The notes beneath the pieces were generated by a model, which saw only the letters and a list, made by a program, of their open reading frames with translations, had not been told where the DNA came from and did not search any database. 64,000 bases of DNA from Luteibacter sp. Sphag1AF (lineage in GTDB: Bacteria > Pseudomonadota > Gammaproteobacteria > Xanthomonadales > Rhodanobacteraceae), in NCBI RefSeq assembly GCF_014192715.1, contig NZ_JACHYH010000003.1:1-64000 (forward strand). Direction: 5' to 3'. Shown one piece after another: positions 54,826 through 63,211 of the stretch. Position 1 is the first letter of the stretch, and every line of letters starts with the position of its first letter. A program made the position numbers and the translations under genes.

Positions 54826-55441
54826 CGGATTCCCTGTTGTCCCAGATCAGACGGGGGTCGAAGCTCATCGCAGAAAGCATCGTGAGCACCACCACCATCC
54901 CGAAAAAAATCACGCCAGGCAGCGGCTCGACGCGGCTCAGCACCTGAAAATGCACCAGCGCGCTAAGCAGCGCCACCACAAACACGTCCAGCATCGACCA
55001 GTAGCCGATCACTTCCACCAGCCGGAACAGCCTGGCCCGCTGCCGCGCGCCCCACTGGCTGGACCGTTGCACCGAAATGAGCAGAAAGCCCATCACGAGG
55101 AATTTCAGCACGGGCACCACGATGCTCGCCGTGAAGACGATGATGGCCAGGTCGGGCGAACCGGCACGCCACAGCTCGATCACGCCGCTCAGGATCGTGT
55201 TGTCGTCTTTGCTGAAAAGACTCTGCGTGCGCATGATCGGGAAGATGTTGGCAGGCAGATAAAGCAGCAGCGCGGCAATCAGCAGCGCCCAGGTCCGGGT
55301 CAGGCTGTCCCGCTTGCGCCGGTGCAACGGCGCGCCGCAGCGCGGGCAGCGCGCATGCGCCTTCTTCGTTTCCAGGCTCACCTGGCGGCATACATGACAG
55401 CCGATGATGCCCAGGTCGTGGGCACGGGGAAGCGCGCTCAT
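54818..55441 (-). CDS. PqiA-like protein, second half (single domain)
   Basis: The 207-residue protein has a zinc-ribbon-like start (G-C-H-V-C and C-P-R-C-G) and four membrane helices with L-P-A-N-I-F-P-I-M-R, A-S-I-V-V-P-V-L-K and E-V-I-G-Y-W-S-M-L-D-V-F-V, the PqiA-domain motifs. E. coli PqiA (about 417 residues) has two such domains in one chain; here they are split. ATG 55441 overlaps the stop of the previous gene as ATGA, so both halves are made together. Confidence 0.9.
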   Translation of the reverse strand: MSALPRAHDLGIIGCHVCRQVSLETKKAHARCPRCGAPLHRRKRDSLTRTWALLIAALLLYLPANIFPIMRTQSLFSKDDNTILSGVIELWRAGSPDLAIIVFTASIVVPVLKFLVMGFLLISVQRSSQWGARQRARLFRLVEVIGYWSMLDVFVVALLSALVHFQVLSRVEPLPGVIFFGMVVVLTMLSAMSFDPRLIWDNRESDD

Positions 55442-56049
55442 TCGGAGGTATCCCGGGTCACGTTCCACAGTTCGCGCGAATCGTGGCTGGCAAAAATGGT
55501 GATGAGAATGGTCAGCACGGCAAACGCCCAGACGCCGGGCCCCGGCACCACTTCGAAATAGCTTGAGGCTTTCACCACCGCAACCAGCACGCCCAGCATG
55601 AACACCTCGATCATGCTCCACGGCTTCACGTAATAAAGGGCGATCATGGCCGGCGCGAAGCCGGGTGCCCGTATGCCATCACGGGCAAACCAGAGCACCC
55701 AGCCGAAAATGAGTATCTGGGTCAGCGGGAAAAAGAACAGCGTCATGGCGGTGAGCACGGCCACCACCTGCGAGCTGTCGTTCCACATGGCGATGACCGC
55801 GCCCCACAGCGTGGTGGCGCTTTGCATGCCGCTGAAACCCAGCGACACGATGGGCGTGCAATTGGCGATGACGAACACAATAAACGCAGCCAGAATCAGG
55901 GCAAACTGGCCATCGAGGCCAATCCACTGATGGCGTTCCAGCACGGCGCCACATTCCAGGCACGTGGAGACCTGACCGCGCGTCAACGGCTCGCGCCGGT
56001 AGACGGTGTCGCAATGCTCGCAGACGATCAGATCCTGGCCCGATTCCAT
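55438..56049 (-). CDS. PqiA-like protein, first half (single domain)
   Basis: The 203-residue protein starts with two CxxC pairs (C-E-H-C and C-L-E-C) and has four membrane helices with A-N-C-T-P-I-V-S-L, F-F-P-L-T-Q-I-L-I-F and K-P-W-S-M-I-E-V-F-M-L-G. It is the first gene of the pqi operon. ATG 56049 follows GGAAAGG. Together with the next gene it replaces the single two-domain PqiA of E. coli. Confidence 0.9.
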   Translation of the reverse strand: MESGQDLIVCEHCDTVYRREPLTRGQVSTCLECGAVLERHQWIGLDGQFALILAAFIVFVIANCTPIVSLGFSGMQSATTLWGAVIAMWNDSSQVVAVLTAMTLFFFPLTQILIFGWVLWFARDGIRAPGFAPAMIALYYVKPWSMIEVFMLGVLVAVVKASSYFEVVPGPGVWAFAVLTILITIFASHDSRELWNVTRDTSE

Positions 56050-56233
56050 ACCTTTCCGCTATACCTTCAACGCCAACCGGTTTTGCATTGGCGACCGCAT
56101 ATGATCGCACGACGTGTAAACGAGGTGCGATGAACGGCCGCCAAAGAGCCACACGTGGGCGCCGCCGGGGTTGATATGCTGGCGCCCGCCCCGATTCATA
56201 CGCCCTATTGATCTTTCGTTTCCAGGAGTTCCC

Positions 56234-57103
56234 GTGAGCACCGTCCCGCCCAGCACGCCCCACGTTTTCGACGCCACGGTCGCCAATTTTGAAGCCGAGG
56301 TGCTCAAGGCCTCGCTCACCACACCCGTGCTCGTGGACCTGTGGGCCGAATGGTGCGAGCCCTGCAAGACGCTGGGCCCGATCCTCGAAAAGCTTGCCAC
56401 CGAGTACAACGGTGCGTTCCGTCTGGCCAAGGTCGACGTGGAAACCGAGCAGCAGCTCGCCGCCATGTTTGGCGTACGCAGCATTCCCACCGTGGTGCTC
56501 GTGAAGGACGGCCAGGTGCTGGACGGCTTTGCCGGTGCCATGCCCGAAGGCCAGATCCGCGAATTCCTGTCCCGCCATCTGCAACCGCTGGAAGGCGGCC
56601 CGTCCGACGAGCCGCCCGAAGCCGCACCGGAAACGGCCCAGGACGCGATCAACCGTCTGCAGCAGGCCATTGCCGCCGAGCCGGATCGCGCCGAACTGAA
56701 GCTGGACCTTGCCCTGGCCCTGATGCGTGATGGCCGGGTCGCCCCGGCCCAGGCCGAACTGGACGCCCTGCCCGTCAACCTCGCCACCGACGCCCGCGCC
56801 GTTCGCCTGCGCAGCCAGCTCGAACTGGCCCGCGCCCTGGAAGGCGCGCCGTCGATGGCGGAACTGCGCGCACGCATCGAAGCCAACGACACCGACTGGG
56901 AAGCGCGCGACCTGCTGGGCGTACGCCTGTTGCTGGAGGGCGAGGCGGCTGCCGGCCTCGATCAGTTCCTGGACATCCTGAAGCGCCAGCGCGACTGGAA
57001 CGACTCCCAGGCCAAAAAGCGCCTGCTCGCCGCTTTCCTGACCATCGAAGACCCGGCGCTGGTCAGCGCCTACCGCCGGAAGATGTCCTCGCTGGTGTTC
57101 TGA
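56234..57103 (+). CDS. CnoX/YbbN thioredoxin-fold chaperone with active CxxC
   Basis: The 289-residue protein combines a thioredoxin domain (residues about 10-110) and a TPR-like helical domain (about 125-289), the layout of YbbN/CnoX. The active site is WCEPC (Cys41, Cys44), intact, whereas E. coli YbbN has SxxC. A cis-proline is seen in S-I-P-T-V. GTG 56234 has AGGAG five bases upstream. It probably protects proteins in oxidative stress and could also reduce disulfides. A terminator follows. Confidence 0.9.
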   Translation: MSTVPPSTPHVFDATVANFEAEVLKASLTTPVLVDLWAEWCEPCKTLGPILEKLATEYNGAFRLAKVDVETEQQLAAMFGVRSIPTVVLVKDGQVLDGFAGAMPEGQIREFLSRHLQPLEGGPSDEPPEAAPETAQDAINRLQQAIAAEPDRAELKLDLALALMRDGRVAPAQAELDALPVNLATDARAVRLRSQLELARALEGAPSMAELRARIEANDTDWEARDLLGVRLLLEGEAAAGLDQFLDILKRQRDWNDSQAKKRLLAAFLTIEDPALVSAYRRKMSSLVF

Positions 57104-57125
57104 GAATCTTCGCGGTCCAGGCCTC

Positions 57126-57160
57126 TATAATGACGCCCATACGGCCCCGTATGGGCGTTT
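57126..57160 (+). promoter_or_regulatory. TATAAT box plus perfect hairpin in front of the DUF4442 gene
   Basis: TATAAT (57126-57131) is directly followed by a 12-bp perfect inverted repeat, ACGCCCATACGG (57133-57144) and CCGTATGGGCGT (57147-57158), then TTTT. The hairpin serves as a terminator for cnoX and would also be the 5' end of a transcript from this -10 box. No good -35 box is seen. Confidence 0.45.
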
Positions 57161-57176
57161 TGCTTCGAGGCTTCGT

Positions 57177-57629
57177 TTGAAACCCAATACCTTCCGGCGC
57201 CTGCTGAATCTTTGGCCGCCCTTCTTCTTCAACGCGATCCGCGTCCAGTCCATTTCTTCGGACTGGACCGAGTTGCGCGTGGTGCTGCGCCTGCGGCCGT
57301 GGAATCGCAACTATGTGCGCAGCCAGTTCGGCGGCAACCTGTTCGCGATGACCGATCCGTTCTGGATGCTGCTGGCCATGCATCAGCTCGGCAACGATTA
57401 CTACGTGTGGGACAAGGCCGGCGCCATCGAGTTTGTGGCTCCGGGGCGCGAGGATGTGTTCGCACATTTCGTTCTCACCCCGGCCGTCGTGGACGAATTG
57501 CGTACGGCGGCATCGGGTGGTGAGAAAGTGCTGCACTGGTTTGATGTGGATGTGACCACGCGCTCAGGCGAAGTCATTGCGCGCGTGCGCAAGCAGATTT
57601 ATGTGCGGTTGAAGCCGAAGCATCGTTGA
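57177..57629 (+). CDS. DUF4442 hotdog-fold protein, probable thioesterase-like
   Basis: The 150-residue protein has the DUF4442 pattern: N-x-W-P-P-F-F-F-N-A-I-R-V, then N-R-N-Y-V-R-S-Q-F-G-G-N-L-F-A-M-T-D-P-F-W-M. This resembles PaaI-type hotdog thioesterases, but catalytic residues are not certain and the substrate is unknown. The start is TTG 57177 with GAGG six bases upstream (57167-57170). It stands 74 bases after cnoX behind a hairpin. Confidence 0.85.
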   Translation: MKPNTFRRLLNLWPPFFFNAIRVQSISSDWTELRVVLRLRPWNRNYVRSQFGGNLFAMTDPFWMLLAMHQLGNDYYVWDKAGAIEFVAPGREDVFAHFVLTPAVVDELRTAASGGEKVLHWFDVDVTTRSGEVIARVRKQIYVRLKPKHR

Positions 57630-57656
57630 GGTTCTGGCTGGCACACAATGCTTGGG

Positions 57657-60600
57657 TCAATCGCGCTCCCGGGGCAATGTCAGGCCGATCAGCACCGGCA
57701 TGGCGAGCAACACCGCCGGATACTGCACCAGCAGTCCCGCGATGATGGCAATCGCCAGCGGCTGCTGGATGCCCGCCCCCTGTCCGATGGCCAGCGCCAG
57801 AGGCAGCAACGTCAGGATCGCTGCCAGCGTGGTCATCGTGATGGGGCGAAGACGATCATGGCTGGCCACGCGCAAGGCATCACGCGCCGGCATGCTCCGC
57901 GCCAGGAACTCATATTCGCTGATCATGAAAATCGCCATCTCGGTGCCGATGCCCACAATCATCGTGAGCCCCATCATCGCCGTGATGTTCAGATCGACGC
58001 GCGCCAGCCACAGCGCCACAAACACGCCCGTGATGGAAAATAACGACACCCCGATCACGATCAGCGCCAGCGTTACGCGCCGGTAGAGAAACATCAGCAG
58101 GATGAACTCCGCCATCAATGCGGCGGCAAACACGCGCGTCAGGCCCGCAAACGCCACCTGCTGCTGTTGATACAGACCGCCCAGTTCATAACGCACGCCA
58201 CTGTCCAGCAATCCCGGCTTGCTCAGCGCCTGCCGCACGCCCGCGACGGCTGCACTCATGCCGCCGGAGTCAATTCGCGCGGTCACAGGAACCATGGGCT
58301 GGAGATTCTCCCGCGTGATCTGTGGCTGCCCGGCCTGGGGCACGATGCTGGCCACGCGACTCAACGGGAACAGATGTCCATCGGCCGCACGAAGGGCCAG
58401 TGCGGCCAGGTCAGGTGTGCGCCACTCGCGCACTCCGGGCATGGATACCCGCACACCCACGGTCTTGCTGACGCGTGGCAGCGTCGTGGCCACCACACCG
58501 TTCAACGCCGCGTCGATCGCCTGGCTGACTGCGGCAGGCGTCACGCCTTCATTCGCCGCTTTCTCTGCATCGATGCGCACATCAAGCGCATCACCGGCAA
58601 GCTGGATGCCGCTCTTGACCTCAACCAGCCCCGCCACATGCGACAGGGCATCCGCCACGCGCTCTGCCTGCGCATCCAGCCGCGACGGGTCCGTGCCATA
58701 GAGTTTCACTTCGATGGGCTGCGGCACGGCCGTGAGGTCACCGATCAGATCCTCCATCAGCTGGGCAGTTTCAATCTGCATGCCCGGCACATCGCGTTCG
58801 ATGCGATCACGCACCTCATTCATCATTTCAGGCGTGGAGAGCACATGTGCCGGTTTCAACCGCACGAAGAAATCGCCGTGATACGACTGTCCCAGATCGC
58901 CACCCAGGCCAGTGCCCAGCCGGCGGGAGAATGTCTCCACATCCGGCGTCATGCGCAGGATGGTCTCGACCTGGGCAATCTGCCGCTCCGATTCGGGCAA
59001 CGATGTGCCCGGTGCCGTGTAGTAATCCATCACGAATCCGCTTTCATCCACCTGCGGCATGAAGCCCGTGGATACATGCGCATACGCCACCACACCAGCC
59101 ACCAGAGGCACGGCAAACACCAGCACAAGTGTCCAGGGGCGCTGCACCAGCGTGCCGTACAGACGTCCGTGCACGCGCGCCCACCATCCCCCATCGCCGT
59201 GGGTGGCCGGATCGTGCCAGCGACCGAAGTCGACGAAACGACGCACCAGCACGGGCACCACGGCAATCGTCATCAGCCAGGAGACGACCAGCGCGCAGGC
59301 CATCGTGATCGACAAAGCCCGCGAGAAGGCCCCCGTCACGCCGTCGAGAAAGCCCAGCGGAACGAACACGATCAACGTCGCCAGGCTCGATCCGGACAAA
59401 GGCACAAGAAATTCGCGCGCCGCCGGATACACGCCTGATGCACCCACCACGGTGCCATCGCTGCCCCGGGCACCGGCACGCCGCGCAATCTGTTCGATCA
59501 TCACGATGACATCGTCGATGACCAGACCCACAGCAGCCGCAATGCCGCCAAGCGTCATGATGTTGAAGCTCATGCCCATCACGTGCAGCAGGAGCACCGT
59601 CGTGGCCAGGGTGGCAGGCACGGCAATCAGTGCCACCAGCATCACGCGCGCACTGCGCAGGAACAGCCACAACACGATGCTGGCCAGTACCAGGCCGATG
59701 ACGACCGCGTCGCGTACGCTCGCTGCCGACTCCAGCACCAGCTCGCTCTGGTCGTACCAGACCTTCAGCGTCACGCCAGCGGGCAACGCGAGACCAGCGA
59801 GGCGACTGCGCACCTGCGACGCGATAGCTACGGCGTTGCCATCGGGCTGCTCGTAGATGTTGAACAGAACGGCGGGACGGCCATCCTCCGCCACATGAAC
59901 CCACTGCGGAACGACACCATCGCGCACTGTGGCGACATCCCCCAGACGCACGAGCGCACCGCCATCGTTGCGGATCAGCGTGGCGCGCAACGCGTCCAGC
60001 CCGTTCACCGCATGATCGGCCACCACGAGATACAGCTTGTTGTGATCCTGCACTCGCCCGACAGCCTGCAAGGCGTTCGCTCCGGCAACGGCCGTCGTCA
60101 CGTCATCCAGGGTGATGCCATGTGCGGCCAGGCGGTGCGGGTCGGTCTCCACTTCAATCTCGGCCGTCTCGCCACCCTGCACGTCCACCCGCGCCAGGCC
60201 GGGCACCGTCGCCAGCAGCGGCACCACCGTGTACTGCGCCAGGTCGCGAAGCTCCACGGGCGAGAGCCTGTCCGAATGCAGCGCATAGGAAAGAATGGGA
60301 AACACAGTAGGGTCCATCCGCCGCACGTCATATGACGTACCGGGAGGAAGCGCGGGAATGGCACGCGAGATGGCCGCGTCCACCAGCAGCGTGGACGCCG
60401 TCATGTCGCGTCCCCAGCCGAAGTCGACCGATATCTGCGCCGAACCCCGCGAGGTTTCCGAACGCAGGCCCACCACACCAGGCACCGTACGAATGGCTTC
60501 TTCGACCGGACGGGTTACCAGCAATGCCATCTGATCGGCGGGACGATCACCCGCTTCAAGATCCACCACCACGCGGGGGAAGGACACCTGGGGAAAGAGC

Positions 60601-60704
60601 CCTACCGGCAGGGAAAGCGCAGCCATGATGCCGGCGAGGGTGAGGGCCAGCGCCACGATGACGAACGTGCGCGCATGACGTTCAATCCATGGAGGTGACC
60701 TCAT
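57657..60704 (-). CDS. RND efflux transporter, inner-membrane pump
   Basis: The 1015-residue pump has the RND layout of twelve membrane helices with two periplasmic loops. The TM4 proton relay is GLVIDDVIVMIEQ, with two Asp as in AcrB. TM2-TM3 motifs (VVIGLVLASIVLWLFLRSARV) and F-P-x-V-S-F-P-R-V-V-V are clear. It is slightly shorter than AcrB. Substrate type (metal or organic) cannot be fixed from the sequence; M-x3-M clusters of CusA are not evident. The start overlaps the adaptor stop by four bases. Confidence 0.92.
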   Translation of the reverse strand: MRSPPWIERHARTFVIVALALTLAGIMAALSLPVGLFPQVSFPRVVVDLEAGDRPADQMALLVTRPVEEAIRTVPGVVGLRSETSRGSAQISVDFGWGRDMTASTLLVDAAISRAIPALPPGTSYDVRRMDPTVFPILSYALHSDRLSPVELRDLAQYTVVPLLATVPGLARVDVQGGETAEIEVETDPHRLAAHGITLDDVTTAVAGANALQAVGRVQDHNKLYLVVADHAVNGLDALRATLIRNDGGALVRLGDVATVRDGVVPQWVHVAEDGRPAVLFNIYEQPDGNAVAIASQVRSRLAGLALPAGVTLKVWYDQSELVLESAASVRDAVVIGLVLASIVLWLFLRSARVMLVALIAVPATLATTVLLLHVMGMSFNIMTLGGIAAAVGLVIDDVIVMIEQIARRAGARGSDGTVVGASGVYPAAREFLVPLSGSSLATLIVFVPLGFLDGVTGAFSRALSITMACALVVSWLMTIAVVPVLVRRFVDFGRWHDPATHGDGGWWARVHGRLYGTLVQRPWTLVLVFAVPLVAGVVAYAHVSTGFMPQVDESGFVMDYYTAPGTSLPESERQIAQVETILRMTPDVETFSRRLGTGLGGDLGQSYHGDFFVRLKPAHVLSTPEMMNEVRDRIERDVPGMQIETAQLMEDLIGDLTAVPQPIEVKLYGTDPSRLDAQAERVADALSHVAGLVEVKSGIQLAGDALDVRIDAEKAANEGVTPAAVSQAIDAALNGVVATTLPRVSKTVGVRVSMPGVREWRTPDLAALALRAADGHLFPLSRVASIVPQAGQPQITRENLQPMVPVTARIDSGGMSAAVAGVRQALSKPGLLDSGVRYELGGLYQQQQVAFAGLTRVFAAALMAEFILLMFLYRRVTLALIVIGVSLFSITGVFVALWLARVDLNITAMMGLTMIVGIGTEMAIFMISEYEFLARSMPARDALRVASHDRLRPITMTTLAAILTLLPLALAIGQGAGIQQPLAIAIIAGLLVQYPAVLLAMPVLIGLTLPRERD

Positions 60705-61744
60705 CGCGCCGCACCATCGGGACGCACCTGCATGCCTTCATCCAGTTGCCCGGCTCCCACCACCACGAGGGGATGCGTGGCGTCCAAGGCGCCGGACACG
60801 GCACTGGTGTCGCCCTGCTCGCCCACCAGCGTGACCGGTACGCGCACGGCTTTGCCTTCGGCCACCTGCATCACGTGCAGACCTGTGGCGTCGTCCAGCA
60901 ACGCGTCGCGCGGCACAAGCCAACCCTTCCACTGACCCACGGTGATCTGCGCGCGATAGGACATGCCTGCGGTGATCGCTCCTTCGGGAACGAGTTCGAC
61001 GGGCGCCTGATGCGACCGGGGATCAAGCGCACCTGCGCCGCGCCGCACGCTGGCGGACACCACGGCGCCCCCGTCCACGGGCGTCAGCGTCGCCTTGTCC
61101 TGCGCTTCGATTCGCGTCATCACCGCAGGCTCCACGCCAGTCACCACGGTGAGCCGGTCGTTGCGTGCCAACGTGACAAGCGTCGCGCCGGGGGCGAGGG
61201 TTTCACCCACCGGTGCGCCAACGGCCGTTACAACCCCGTCGAACGGCGCGTGCAACACGACATCACCGCTGCCATCAACCGCTGGCAAGCCTGCAAGTGC
61301 CGCTTTTGCATCGGCCACGGCCTTGTCCGCCTGCGCGAGTTGGTCGCGGGTAGCCAGCTGACTGGCCAGCAGCGACGCCACATGATCCCGCTGCGTCACT
61401 GCAAGCGTCAGCGCGCTGCGCGCCTGAAGCAACGCAGTCACTGATGCGCCGGACGGAACGAAATTCCCCAGCGACTGGCCGCGTGCCACACGCTGCCCCA
61501 CCATCACGTCCAGATGACCAAACGCTCCCTGCACCGGCAACGTCATGGTCAGGGACGCATCGACAGACGCCGCCGCCACACCATAGGCGAGCACGGTTTC
61601 GGGCAGCGCGCCTTGCGCGGGCATCTGTGTCTTGACCAGCGCGCTGGGAATAGCCGCCTCCCCCTCGCTGTCGGGAGCGCCCCCACAGGCGGCAAGCAAA
61701 CCCGCAACGAGGCACGGCAGCAACAAACGCACACAGCTATTCAT
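60701..61744 (-). CDS. RND periplasmic adaptor lipoprotein
   Basis: The 347-residue protein has a lipobox G-L-L-A-A-C-G near residue 20, a lipoyl-like half (G-H-L-D-V-M-V-G-Q-R-V-A-R-G-Q), a short hairpin (about 90-140), and beta-barrel segments (D-V-V-L-H-A-P-F-D-G-V-V-T-A-V-G-A-P-V-G-E-T-L). The hairpin is short as in CusB- or metal-type adaptors. ATG 61744 has GGGGA five bases upstream, replacing the longer open frame. It overlaps its neighbours by 8 and 4 bases. Confidence 0.9.
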   Translation of the reverse strand: MNSCVRLLLPCLVAGLLAACGGAPDSEGEAAIPSALVKTQMPAQGALPETVLAYGVAAASVDASLTMTLPVQGAFGHLDVMVGQRVARGQSLGNFVPSGASVTALLQARSALTLAVTQRDHVASLLASQLATRDQLAQADKAVADAKAALAGLPAVDGSGDVVLHAPFDGVVTAVGAPVGETLAPGATLVTLARNDRLTVVTGVEPAVMTRIEAQDKATLTPVDGGAVVSASVRRGAGALDPRSHQAPVELVPEGAITAGMSYRAQITVGQWKGWLVPRDALLDDATGLHVMQVAEGKAVRVPVTLVGEQGDTSAVSGALDATHPLVVVGAGQLDEGMQVRPDGAAR

Positions 61745-63068
61745 GATGTTCCCCAGCCGGCGGGAGCGATGCCGGCATGCCTGCACCGGTCAGGGTTTCC
61801 AGCGCGATGATCTGTTCGCGAAGGGTTTGCTCCAGCGTGATGCTGGCGGCCTGGCGGCTCGCAGACGCGCTGACCAGATCCACATAGATGCGGACATCCA
61901 TCAGGCCAGCGTCGAAAGCCGCACGCGACGATGCATCGGTCGTGCCCGGCGATGCGTCGCTGCGCGCTTTCTGCGCCAGCACGGTGTGCTGCGCCGCAAG
62001 CAGCGATTCCACTTCGTCGTGCGCGTCGGCGATGCGAGCCGCAAACTCGTCGTGAAGTTGCTGCCGGGTTGCCGATGCCATCGCGATGGCGTGTTGATTG
62101 TGATTGAACACCGGCAGATCGAAGGTCACGGCAGGGCCGCCGTTGCGGACGCGGCTGTTGTCCTGTGAGGCGCTGTAACCCAGCGTGAGCGCGGGAAACT
62201 GCGCCAGCACGGCAGCGCGAAGCGTCGCCTCCTGCGCGGCATAGCCCAGCCGGAGCGCCACCAGATCCGGGCGCCGCTGCGCCAGCGTCGCCAGCTGAGT
62301 GCGAACGACGCGGTCATCGGAAGGGACCACGGGAGGAAGTGGGGCCAGCGATACGACGGCGTCGTAGCGCAGGCCGAGTAGTGCGGTGAGTTCACGGTGC
62401 CGCGCTTGCAGCGTGCGTTGCAGATCATCGTGCGCCGTTCGCGCATCGGCTGCCGCAGCCAGGGCCGGCGCGGCGGCACCCCGCTCTTCGTCACCTGCGG
62501 CAATGGCGTGATTCAACCGTGCGGCACGCTCGTCCAGCCAGTCCAATGACCTGCCCTGCACCGCATACAGACGCTCCCCCTCGCTGATATCCACGACCAG
62601 CAGCTGCGCCTTTGCCACCGTCTGCCATTCCTGCCACAGCAGCGATGCGTTGATCTGGGCTTCGGTCGCGCGTGCCGCCTCGCGCATCGGTGCCAGGGTG
62701 ATCAGCGCCGCCACATCCTGGCCGATGCCCGCTGACCATGCGGTGCTGTCGCCCGCGCCGGACAACAGATATCCCACGCCGAGATTCACGGAGGGATTCG
62801 GCAACACACCCGCCTCCAGCATCTGCGCGTGCGCGATGTGTTGCTGTGCGCGAAGCGACACCAGCTCCGGGCTGTGTTCCAGCACCAGCCGATCCACGCC
62901 GTCCATGGTCAGCCCGCCAGGCGGGGGCGGCGTGCCCTGCAACTCTTCGATGCTGCTGGCCAGTGCGGGTTGCACCGCCAATGGCAAAGGCCGATACGTG
63001 GCGCATCCCGCGACGCCTGCTGCAATAAGCACAGCCGTGCCGATAGCGGGAAGAACGGAGGAATTCAC
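61737..63068 (-). CDS. TolC-family outer-membrane efflux lipoprotein
   Basis: The 443-residue protein is a lipoprotein (L-I-A-A-G-V-A-G-C-A near residue 22) with two OEP repeats: L-E-H-S-P-E-L-V-S-L-R-A-Q-Q-H and R-R-P-D-L-V-A-L-R-L-G-Y-A-A-Q-E. The P-N-P-S-V-N-L-G motif marks strands of the beta-barrel. It is the first gene of a three-gene operon in the unusual order outer-membrane factor, adaptor, pump. GTG 63068 has GAGG five bases upstream. Divergent from the YncE-like gene. Confidence 0.92.
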   Translation of the reverse strand: MNSSVLPAIGTAVLIAAGVAGCATYRPLPLAVQPALASSIEELQGTPPPPGGLTMDGVDRLVLEHSPELVSLRAQQHIAHAQMLEAGVLPNPSVNLGVGYLLSGAGDSTAWSAGIGQDVAALITLAPMREAARATEAQINASLLWQEWQTVAKAQLLVVDISEGERLYAVQGRSLDWLDERAARLNHAIAAGDEERGAAAPALAAAADARTAHDDLQRTLQARHRELTALLGLRYDAVVSLAPLPPVVPSDDRVVRTQLATLAQRRPDLVALRLGYAAQEATLRAAVLAQFPALTLGYSASQDNSRVRNGGPAVTFDLPVFNHNQHAIAMASATRQQLHDEFAARIADAHDEVESLLAAQHTVLAQKARSDASPGTTDASSRAAFDAGLMDVRIYVDLVSASASRQAASITLEQTLREQIIALETLTGAGMPASLPPAGEHHE

Positions 63069-63211
63069 GCAAACCTCGTGGGCATGATCGAATGGGGCCA
63101 CGGTATCGACCTTTGCTTAGCGATCTCTTTGGCCGATGCGCCTGCCGTGTTGTAAGCCGTGAATAAGCCAGCCGGTCCATGCTCGGCGAACCTTCCGCAC
63201 GAGCCACGTCC

